The notes under the pieces are model-generated. The model saw only the letters and a list, made by a program, of their open reading frames with translations. It did no database searches and was not told the origin of the DNA. A program made the translations under genes and the position numbers. Positions 7,646 through 13,923 of a stretch of DNA of 52,129 nt are shown here, one piece after another. Source of the stretch: Lachnospiraceae bacterium UBA7205 (lineage in GTDB: Bacteria > Bacillota > Clostridia > Lachnospirales > Lachnospiraceae); assembly GCA_002490665.1 (NCBI GenBank), contig DKUL01000004.1, positions 1 to 52,129 on the forward strand. The letters are read 5' to 3'. Every line of letters starts with the position of its first letter. The first letter of the stretch is position 1.

Positions 7646-9010
7646 ATGAGTAGGAAAAACCAGAACATGCTGATAAGCAAAAAAGAATTTTACAGGAATC
7701 TGACGAGGCTTGCCCTTCCGATTGCGCTGCAAAGCCTTATGCTCGCGTCGGTTGCCGCCGGTGACGCGCTGATGCTCGGAAAGGTCGCACAGGATGAGAT
7801 GACAGCCGTTTCCCTGGCGACGCAGATTCAGTTTGTCCAGAATATGTTCCTCTCGGCTGCTACGGCAGCAGGCGCCATTCTTGGCGCACAGTATTGGGGG
7901 AAGGGGGACAGGCGCACATTGGAGGATATCTTTAACATGATGCTGCAGTTCTGTGGTATTGTGTCCGTCCTGTTCTTTCTGGCGTGCGAATTCATGCCGG
8001 AGCAGCTTATGCGGATTTTTGCAGAGGATGCCGGGCTGATTTCCATTGGCAGCGCCTATCTGCGCATTGCGGGCTGGTCATATCTGCTCACGGGTATATC
8101 CCAGTGTTATCTTACGACAATGAAAGTGTCAGAGCATATCAGGCCGGGGGCGCTGATTAGCTGCTGTGCGGTGATTCTGAACATCTTCCTGAATGCAGTC
8201 TTTATATTTGGATTGTTTGGCGCGCCGAGAATGCAGGCGAAAGGCGCCGCGCTTGCAACCACCATCTCACGCGTGATTGAGCTGGTGCTGTGCGTGGCGG
8301 TGTCGGCGAATGCGGCCTACATCCGTCCGGTATTTCACCGTTTTCTGTGTCAGGCAAGGCAGCTAAAATCGGACTTTGTCAGGCAGTGCCTGCCACTGTT
8401 GGGCGGCTCGCTGTGCTGGGGAGTCGGCTTTACATCCTACACTGCGATTATGGGGCATATGGGGACGGATGCTGCTGCAGCAAACTCTGTGGCGGCAGTA
8501 GTCCGTGACTTAATCTGCTGCATGTGCAACGGTATCGGCAGCGCGGCAGGCATCATGGTCGGAAATGAGCTGGGGGCAGGGCGCCTTGACCGGGGAAAAG
8601 CCTATGGGATAAAGCTCAAGAATATTTCCTATGTCATCGGGCTGATATCCACCGCGCTTGTGCTTGCGGTGACGCCGCTCGTCGTGCGGATGGTTATCCT
8701 GACAGATGTGGCGCGAGGGTACCTTACAGGCATGATGGTGATAATGGCGGTTTATATGATTGGGCGTTGTGTCAACACCGTCACGATCAACGGTGTGCTG
8801 GATGGCGGCGGGGATACGCTGTTTGATATGTACAGCCTCATCGTGTGTATGTGGTTCATGGCAATTCCGCTTGCACTCGCCGGGGCATTCGTACTGCATT
8901 GGTCGCCACTTGCGGTTTATGCCTGCACCTGTCTGGATGAGGTGGGAAAAATCCCATGGGTGATGGCACGTTTTCGCAAGTACAGGTGGGTGCAGGATTT
9001 AACAAGATAA
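7646..9010 (+). CDS. MATE family efflux transporter
   Basis: A 454-residue membrane protein with about twelve hydrophobic segments and the usual two-lobe MATE layout. Family features include LTRLALPIALQSLM in the first helix, GDALMLGKV in the first loop, AAAGAILGAQYWGKGD after the third helix, and NGVLDGGGDT near the second-lobe equivalent. These proteins export drugs, toxins or metabolites in exchange for Na+ or H+; the substrate is unknown. The ribosome site is weak (GTGAGGGA about 15 bases upstream of 7646), and a TATAAT lies at 7638-7643, so the start is less certain than the family assignment. It lies alone downstream of the chemoreceptor remnant. Confidence 0.92.
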   Translation: MSRKNQNMLISKKEFYRNLTRLALPIALQSLMLASVAAGDALMLGKVAQDEMTAVSLATQIQFVQNMFLSAATAAGAILGAQYWGKGDRRTLEDIFNMMLQFCGIVSVLFFLACEFMPEQLMRIFAEDAGLISIGSAYLRIAGWSYLLTGISQCYLTTMKVSEHIRPGALISCCAVILNIFLNAVFIFGLFGAPRMQAKGAALATTISRVIELVLCVAVSANAAYIRPVFHRFLCQARQLKSDFVRQCLPLLGGSLCWGVGFTSYTAIMGHMGTDAAAANSVAAVVRDLICCMCNGIGSAAGIMVGNELGAGRLDRGKAYGIKLKNISYVIGLISTALVLAVTPLVVRMVILTDVARGYLTGMMVIMAVYMIGRCVNTVTINGVLDGGGDTLFDMYSLIVCMWFMAIPLALAGAFVLHWSPLAVYACTCLDEVGKIPWVMARFRKYRWVQDLTR

Positions 9011-9131
9011 CGCTTTCAAAAAAAAGTCATATTTTGTCGAACGATTTGTATCATTTTTGCAACCTTTTTATTGAATTTTTTTGTAGATTATATTAGTATT
9101 GGTTGTAAGTGCAATACAAAGGAGATTCGAT

Positions 9132-9425
9132 ATGCAGGCAGAATTAATTTATCAGATTTTAAATGGAGAAATAGAGAAGAATGAGGTATTGCTGCCGGAT
9201 GGAGTAGAGGTGGCGGACGAGTTTAGTGAGGACAGGGAGTGCGGGCGGCTCTATGAAAGGGTATATAAGGCAAAGCTGCGCCTTGGAAAACGTCTTGGAA
9301 TGGACGAGGATTCTGACGTCGAGGAGATTATCAACTGCATGTGCAGCATTTCAAGGATACTCGCGGATAAAATGTTTGGATATGGGATGAACTTTCAGAT
9401 GTGCTCGAGGAAAAAGGATACTTGA
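9132..9425 (+). CDS. Small conserved-looking protein of unknown function
   Basis: A 97-residue soluble protein, acidic and mostly helical in composition, with two Cys near IINCMCSI and one near the C-terminus. No family was recognised with confidence. The gene is credible because AAAGGAG at 9118-9124 sits seven bases before ATG 9132 and a bidirectional terminator covers its stop codon. A longer GTG start at 9099 is possible but lacks a ribosome site. The upstream intergenic region is AT-rich, and the gene converges on the XRE regulator. Residues 20-60 are rich in Glu, Asp, Arg and Lys, so a protein-protein or nucleic-acid associated role is conceivable but unsupported. Confidence 0.7.
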   Translation: MQAELIYQILNGEIEKNEVLLPDGVEVADEFSEDRECGRLYERVYKAKLRLGKRLGMDEDSDVEEIINCMCSISRILADKMFGYGMNFQMCSRKKDT

Positions 9426-9438
9426 ACAGTATCCTTTT
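9412..9438. terminator. Bidirectional terminator between the small protein gene and the XRE regulator gene
   Basis: Stem AAAAGGATACT (9412-9422) with AGTATCCTTTT (9428-9438) and a five-base loop. A-rich left and T-rich right flanks serve both strands. The hairpin overlaps the stop codon of the plus-strand gene and ends two bases from the stop of the minus-strand gene. Confidence 0.85.
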
Positions 9439-9439
9439 C

Positions 9440-9694
9440 CTAATCTGTTTTTTCACCTTCTATCAAATAGTCGCAAGAGACACCGAATATGTGAGCCAGG
9501 GCATGGATTTCAATATCCGTGACATAGCGTTTGTTTGTTTCTATTCGGGTGATTACATTCTTGTCCATGTCATATCCAGCAAGCTGCAATTTCCGGGATA
9601 AATCACGTTGGGAAAGATAGTGCTTTTTTCGCAGTGCAATAAGGCGCTTGCTGATTCGGTTTTTTTCACCAGAGTAGGTTTGTGGTTTCGGCAT
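9440..9694 (-). CDS. XRE-family helix-turn-helix regulator
   Basis: An 84-residue protein that is almost entirely one HTH_3/cro-C1 domain. RISKRLIALRKKHYLSQRDLSRKL forms the first two helices, ITRIETNKRYV the recognition and following turn, and HALAHIFGVSCDYLIEGE the typical closing segment. It lacks a sensing domain, so it probably acts as a simple repressor or needs a partner. AAAGGAGG ends seven bases before ATG 9694. It is divergent from mutY, and the shared region holds a 17-bp inverted repeat that could be its operator pair. What it controls besides itself and perhaps mutY cannot be seen. Confidence 0.88.
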   Translation of the reverse strand: MPKPQTYSGEKNRISKRLIALRKKHYLSQRDLSRKLQLAGYDMDKNVITRIETNKRYVTDIEIHALAHIFGVSCDYLIEGEKTD

Positions 9695-9704
9695 AAATAT
9701 TCCT

Positions 9705-9792
9705 CCTTTTGTCTCATTTTTGGAACTATGTTGTTGTTTTTGATTCTAATTGAAATATATAATAAAATCGGTTGTAAAAACGAGACAAAAGG
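9705..9792. promoter_or_regulatory. Divergent promoter region with a 17-bp inverted repeat, possible XRE operators
   Basis: CCTTTTGTCTCATTTTT (9705-9721) reappears as its inverted copy at 9776-9792, 16 of 17 bases matching, with 54 bases between. For the mutY direction TTGTTT (9734-9739), an 18-base spacer and TATAAT (9758-9763) form a fair promoter whose transcript would begin near the second copy. The first copy overlaps the ribosome site of the XRE gene. Each copy thus lies just downstream of a promoter, a common repressor arrangement. Operator function is inference. Confidence 0.55.
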
Positions 9793-9924
9793 CAAATACT
9801 GGCGTAAAATGTTGTTATATGGATACTGGCGGTCGTGGGGACGGGCTGCCTGGTACAAAGTGATGCATACAGCCGCATAGAGAATATGCTGATTTGCGGC
9901 TGGCGCAAGGATAGGGGAAAAGTC

Positions 9925-10983
9925 ATGCAGTGTTATCAGTTGGAAGAGATTGTCAGGCCGCTGCTGGAGTGGTATCGGAATAACAGCAGGAGCCTGCCAT
10001 GGAGAAAGAACAGGGAGCCATATCGTGTCTGGGTATCGGAGATTATGCTGCAGCAGACACGCGTGGAGACGGTAATTCCCTATTATGAACGTTTTATGAA
10101 ACGCTTTCCGGACATTGCGTCGCTTGCGGCATGCGATGATGAGGAACTGTTTAAGATGTGGGAAGGGTTAGGGTACTATTCCCGCGCAGCAAATTTGAAA
10201 AAAGCAGCACAGGTAATCTGTACACAATACAATGGGCAGTTTCCGGAAGACTTCAGGGAGATACTTGGTTTGCCTGGCATTGGGGCGTACACGGCGGGGG
10301 CGGTCTCATCCATTGCGTTTGAGCAGGCAAGGGCGGCTGTTGATGGAAATGTATTACGCGTAATGACGCGGCTGACGCAGAGCAGTCAGGATATCGGAGA
10401 CATAAAATTTCGCAGTCAGGTTACAAAACAGCTGGAACAGATTTATCCGGTGCAGGGCAGGGGAGATTTTACACAGGGTCTGATGGAGCTTGGAGCAGTG
10501 GTATGCGTGCCAAATGGGGAACCCAGATGTGAAATCTGCCCGCTGGGATTCTTTTGCGGGGCATATCACAGTGGAACGCAGCTTCAGTATCCGGTAAAGA
10601 AAAAGAAGGCGGCACGCAGGATTGAGCAGAAGACAGTCCTGATTCTCAGGCTGCAGGATATCGAGGGCAGGATTGCCATTAGAAAACGGGATGACAGCGG
10701 CATACTTGCCGGAATGTGGGAATTTCCGAACATGGAAGGATTTCTGACCAGACAGGAAATTTTGCAGTGGCTTTCGGATAAGCGCTTCGATGTGAAAGGC
10801 ATAGGCTGCAAACAGCAGATTAAGCATATTTTTACCCATATTGAGTGGCATATGGCATACTGGGTTGTGGACTGCGGGACGGCTGGGGAGGATAGCAGCC
10901 TGACATGGGTGACTGCCCGGCAGTTGGAACACGAGATAGCGCTTCCGACAGCCTTTAAAAAAATATATAAAAAAATCCCCTGA
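9925..10983 (+). CDS. mutY: A/G-specific adenine glycosylase MutY
   Basis: Removes adenine mispaired with 8-oxoguanine, the first step of base excision repair at these mispairs. Visible features are the catalytic Glu segment SEIMLQQTRVE, the helix-hairpin-helix LPGIGAYTAGAV, the catalytic Asp in AAVDGNVLRV, and the iron-sulfur cysteines C-x7-C-x2-C-x5-C (CVPNGEPRCEICPLGFFC). E. coli MutY has C-x6-C at the first spacing; the one-residue longer loop appears to be a variant rather than damage. The C-terminal ~110 residues are a NUDIX-like 8-oxoG recognition domain. ATG 9925 follows AGGGGAAAA and gives 352 residues; upstream in-frame ATGs add non-conserved sequence. Confidence 0.93.
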   Translation: MQCYQLEEIVRPLLEWYRNNSRSLPWRKNREPYRVWVSEIMLQQTRVETVIPYYERFMKRFPDIASLAACDDEELFKMWEGLGYYSRAANLKKAAQVICTQYNGQFPEDFREILGLPGIGAYTAGAVSSIAFEQARAAVDGNVLRVMTRLTQSSQDIGDIKFRSQVTKQLEQIYPVQGRGDFTQGLMELGAVVCVPNGEPRCEICPLGFFCGAYHSGTQLQYPVKKKKAARRIEQKTVLILRLQDIEGRIAIRKRDDSGILAGMWEFPNMEGFLTRQEILQWLSDKRFDVKGIGCKQQIKHIFTHIEWHMAYWVVDCGTAGEDSSLTWVTARQLEHEIALPTAFKKIYKKIP

Positions 10984-10998
10984 ATCCAGGGGATTTTC
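10972..10998. terminator. Bidirectional terminator between mutY and the chemoreceptor gene
   Basis: Stem AAAATCCCCTG (10972-10982) with CAGGGGATTTT (10987-10997), four-base loop. It overlaps the mutY stop codon and lies ten bases from the stop of the opposite gene. Confidence 0.9.
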
Positions 10999-11007
10999 TT
11001 TGTTCTG

Positions 11008-12357
11008 TCATACATTTGCAAGCTGTATAATTTTTTCCATGTCCGAGATAAGCTCTCTGGAATAATTCTCTGCCTCTCTGTAGACCTGCGCTGCTTTACC
11101 ATAGTCTTTGTTTTTGATTGCATTGATGATGACCCGGCCATATGTATGGAATTTTTTATGCTTCTCACCAAGCTCCTTCCAGATTGGAAGGACACCTGGA
11201 ATATCGGGAGTTATTGCGTAATAAAAATGTCCGAATCCGCACTTTGTGGAATCCAGCTGCAGTGGCGTGATATTCCTGCTGTCAGTTATCTTCTTGAGAT
11301 TGCCAAGCCATGTCTGGTGTGAGGAAATTGCCGTGTTCATATATTTGACAAATTCCGTGTTCTCCATATGATAAAAGGAATCTTTCGACATACAGCCCAT
11401 TTTCTTGATGGATTCATCAAGCGTTTCCTCAATATTGACAACCGGTTCGGTAGCCTGTTTCAGTTCGCGTCCTACATTGCGCATAAACTCCGTGCTTTCA
11501 AGCAACTGGTTTTCCATTTCCGTCATGGAGCTGCTGATTTCCTCGCTGACAGAAGCCATGGAGCTTATGGAGTCATTAATCTGCGACACATGCCGTTTGC
11601 TCACATCGTTCAGCTCCCATACATTTGTTATTTTATCAGCCATCGAAGACAGTGAACGGATGGTGCTGCTAGAACTCTGGACGCTTTTTTTGGAGGCGTG
11701 TTTCATGTTCTCTACAAAAGTCCCCATGTCCTTTGTCAGCTTCTGTGTTTCCTCGGCAAGTTCCCTGATTTCCCCGGCAACCACGGCGAAGCCCTTCCCG
11801 GCTTCTCCTGCCCTGGCAGCTTCGACGGAAGCATTCAGTGCAAGAAGGTTTGTCTGGAGGGAAATTGTGTCAATGCCCGAGAGGAGGGAACTGATATGGT
11901 TGATAAGGTCAATTAGCTCATCCATGTCCGACTGCATTTCATTCGAGGCAGCGAGTGTCTCTGCCGAGAGGTCCTTGATGGAAGTCAGTTCGTTTTGCCC
12001 TTCCTCAATCTTTTTGTATACTTCGTCCGTTTCTTCTGAAATATGGATAATCGTATTGGTCAGCTCTTCCTGGGGGTTGCCTGTACTGCTTGTCGTTGTA
12101 CCAAAGGTGGTCTCGGTTGCCTTGGCTATCTTGTCAGAGATGTCAATAATTTTATGTGTCTGATACTGCATGGTCAAATCGAGAGAGCTAATCTGCATGA
12201 CCGCATTGATGTTTTTGTCAAAGACATCAGCAAACTGTTTCCTGCCATCAGCTAATCTGTCATAAATTTTGCCTAATTCCGGTTCCCTTGAGTAATCAGC
12301 CTGCTTCAATTCCGAGACTGCCTTCATGAGTACCATTTTATTTTTCCTGTTTAACAT
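11008..12357 (-). CDS. Soluble methyl-accepting chemotaxis protein with C-terminal CZB zinc-binding domain
   Basis: A 449-residue receptor with no transmembrane segment or HAMP, so cytosolic. The middle is a long coiled-coil signalling domain with the conserved hairpin tip region EAARAGEAGKGFAVVAGEIR, which contacts CheA and CheW. Residues ~330-440 fit the CZB domain: a His in SSHQTWL, then KCGFGHFYY with the zinc-ligand Cys, and KKFHTYGR with a further His. CZB domains bind zinc and in characterised proteins sense zinc or hypochlorous acid. GAGG lies shortly before ATG 12357, and TTGAAA (12435-12440), 16 bases, TAATAT (12413-12418) is a fair promoter. It is a monocistronic unit. Confidence 0.92.
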   Translation of the reverse strand: MLNRKNKMVLMKAVSELKQADYSREPELGKIYDRLADGRKQFADVFDKNINAVMQISSLDLTMQYQTHKIIDISDKIAKATETTFGTTTSSTGNPQEELTNTIIHISEETDEVYKKIEEGQNELTSIKDLSAETLAASNEMQSDMDELIDLINHISSLLSGIDTISLQTNLLALNASVEAARAGEAGKGFAVVAGEIRELAEETQKLTKDMGTFVENMKHASKKSVQSSSSTIRSLSSMADKITNVWELNDVSKRHVSQINDSISSMASVSEEISSSMTEMENQLLESTEFMRNVGRELKQATEPVVNIEETLDESIKKMGCMSKDSFYHMENTEFVKYMNTAISSHQTWLGNLKKITDSRNITPLQLDSTKCGFGHFYYAITPDIPGVLPIWKELGEKHKKFHTYGRVIINAIKNKDYGKAAQVYREAENYSRELISDMEKIIQLANV

Positions 12358-12412
12358 TCATACATCCTCGCTTTTTCGTATTAAAGTAATTTTGTTAATG
12401 AATCTAATATAT

Positions 12413-12440
12413 ATATTACGTGATTTTAAAGTTTTTTCAA
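12413..12440 (-). promoter_or_regulatory. Likely sigma-A promoter of the CZB chemoreceptor gene
   Basis: On the minus strand TTGAAA (12435-12440) and TAATAT (12413-12418) are separated by 16 bases, about 55 bases upstream of the start codon. No obvious SigD-type flagellar promoter was seen. Confidence 0.5.
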
Positions 12441-12513
12441 GTATTTTCACACATTTTCTTAAATTGTTTTTTGCATAGATTTACCATGTCATAAAATCAG
12501 AAAAAATATGGAA

Positions 12514-13032
12514 TCAGTTTTTTCCGGCAGTGCGCTCTGCAAGCTCCAGCGCCGAGATAATCGGAACAATCAGTATTCCGCAAAAGAAATTACTGATGCC
12601 GTGAATACAGTCATAGGGCAGGCCGGCAATAATCCAGGCAATCATTTTTTGGAAGCTCAGTCCATACAGAAGAGCCTGCGCAGGCGCGTAGAGTGTCCCA
12701 TATAAAAAGCCGTGTGCGGAACATGCAGCCATATATACCAAAGGACGTATTTTTTTCGGCATATTTTTGGGAAGCAGCATCACGGCGCCCCAGAGGGCGG
12801 CCCATATGTAAAGGTAGGGCAGCCACCAGGATGCAAACCCATAAAATATGCCGGTCAAAAGTACATAGACATAAATAGGGTACAGAGCCTTTTTGCGGTA
12901 TACGGCTGTAAATGCGACCGTAAATACGCCAATCAGGTGAATGTTTGGCGCAAACTCCATGATAATCTTGGATGCATACATTACGGCTCCAAGCATGGCG
13001 AATATGGTAAGTTCCCTTGTTGTAGGCTTCAT
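12514..13032 (-). CDS. ECF transporter S component, probably for cobalamin or a precursor
   Basis: A 172-residue, very hydrophobic protein with five or six membrane segments, the size of S components (substrate-binding membrane subunits) of energy-coupling-factor transporters. The first helix holds FAMLGAVMYA, matching the small-residue AxxxA motif by which S components dock on the T component. No ATPase or T subunit is encoded nearby, so it would use the shared ECF module encoded elsewhere. It starts two bases after the stop of the DUF4430 lipoprotein gene and has no ribosome site of its own, which suggests translational coupling. The cobalamin riboswitch upstream of the pair points to B12 or cobinamide as substrate; that is inference. 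Confidence 0.82.
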   Translation of the reverse strand: MKPTTRELTIFAMLGAVMYASKIIMEFAPNIHLIGVFTVAFTAVYRKKALYPIYVYVLLTGIFYGFASWWLPYLYIWAALWGAVMLLPKNMPKKIRPLVYMAACSAHGFLYGTLYAPAQALLYGLSFQKMIAWIIAGLPYDCIHGISNFFCGILIVPIISALELAERTAGKN

Positions 13033-13034
13033 GT

Positions 13035-13490
13035 CTACTCGGCTTTAAAAGAATAGCTGGCGCCTGGCGTTATTGGTGTGGCATCGACACCTGCCGTCGC
13101 GTACTCCCCATCGACATAAAATGCCCAGTATTTTCCGTCCGTATCATAGTCCAACGTGATGCCATTCACCGTTTTTACATATAAGCCATAATCCCCTTCG
13201 TCCCCGGAAATCAGGTCAAGCTCCGTCAGGGCTTCCCCGACCGTTTCCTTGTCCGTGTGAATTTCAAAATGTGTCTCGTTTCCGTCCGTGTCCGCTACGG
13301 TAAACAAAAAATTTGTGCTGCCTTCACCCAGTACGGTACTGTCTGCCGCTGTGCTGACAGCTGACGTGTCCGTGGCGGGTGTCTCTTTTTTTGTGCTGCC
13401 ATTACAGCCCGTTGCAGCAAATGCCATAGCCACAATAAGCATTGTACAAAGGATGAATGACGTGTGTTTTTTCCTGTTTTTCATCTGCAT
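13035..13490 (-). CDS. DUF4430 (transcobalamin-like) lipoprotein, putative cobamide-binding protein
   Basis: A 151-residue lipoprotein: hydrophobic signal ending in AATGC with Cys29 as lipidation site, a Thr/Ser/Ala-rich linker, then a DUF4430 domain (~60-150). Family landmarks are KETVGEALTELDL, the YGLYVKTVNGI segment, KYWAFYVDGEYA and the ending ITPGASYSFKAE. DUF4430 is related to the C-terminal domain of eukaryotic cobalamin carriers (transcobalamin, intrinsic factor). Its mRNA leader is a cobalamin riboswitch and the next gene is an ECF S component, so it may capture B12 at the cell surface and pass it to the transporter. AAAGGAG (13499-13505) precedes the start by eight bases. Confidence 0.85.
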   Translation of the reverse strand: MQMKNRKKHTSFILCTMLIVAMAFAATGCNGSTKKETPATDTSAVSTAADSTVLGEGSTNFLFTVADTDGNETHFEIHTDKETVGEALTELDLISGDEGDYGLYVKTVNGITLDYDTDGKYWAFYVDGEYATAGVDATPITPGASYSFKAE

Positions 13491-13573
13491 AATATTGTCT
13501 CCTTTAAAAATTGTTTATTTCCCCCGTAAACCGGCGCCCGCAGTTCTGGCTGATAAGCCAGGAGGATGGGGTT

Positions 13574-13772
13574 TGTCTGGATATTCCGGCTTGGCACACC
13601 ACTGACCAGCCTTCTCGGAACAGATTTCCAATGGCTTTTTCCAAATTGTGGCATTTTGGTCAGGACAGTGGCAAAAGGTGCCTTACGGCGACGGGCTCGC
13701 GCAGGACTTGCACCTGCTTCCCCGGACAGTCCAGTTTCTATCATAATCGGTTGCGGACGTTTCGTCAAGACA
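13574..13772 (-). promoter_or_regulatory. Cobalamin (adenosylcobalamin-type) riboswitch
   Basis: On the minus strand the conserved elements appear in order: GGGGAAGCAGGTGCAAG and the paired TCCTGC, CGAGCCCG, the B12 box GCCACTG (complement at ~13665-13671), an AAGGCTGG segment, and the closing AAGCCGGAATATCC. Ends were set by pairing TGTCT (complement 13768-13772) with AGACA (complement 13574-13578). About 200 bases, the normal size. The following ~70 bases hold a CTGGCT-TATC-AGCCAG hairpin and no clear T-run terminator, so control may be at translation or through a weak terminator. Bound cobalamin should lower expression of the DUF4430 and ECF genes. Confidence 0.9.
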
Positions 13773-13828
13773 GTTTGGATACCGTAACAGTCTGGTCTTC
13801 GGATTTCTGTCGAAAACCAGCAAAAAAA

Positions 13829-13857
13829 TTGTTTTACTGTTGAAATTCTGATATAAT
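13829..13857 (+). promoter_or_regulatory. Sigma-A promoter of the hybrid kinase gene
   Basis: TTGTTT (13829-13834), 17-base spacer, TATAAT (13852-13857), with an extended -10 TGA just before. Transcription should begin near 13864, which makes ATG 13867 leaderless and supports the start at 13924. Confidence 0.75.
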
Positions 13858-13923
13858 CTTTAAGGGATGAAAGCGGATAAAATTTATTCCGTTTCAAATA
13901 ACGAGTTGGGAAGGTTATATTTT

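Noticed and set aside
9808..9880. 24-codon plus-strand frame in the mutY leader
   Set aside because: It starts with ATG but has no ribosome site and no signs of conservation; could be a leader peptide, but nothing supports that.
11405..12163. 252-codon plus-strand frame opposite the chemoreceptor
   Set aside because: Ser-rich low-quality translation mirrors the coiled-coil gene on the other strand; no start signals.
13867..13923. Upstream ATG 13867 for the hybrid kinase
   Set aside because: It falls within about three bases of the predicted transcription start; ATG 13924 has a proper ribosome site.
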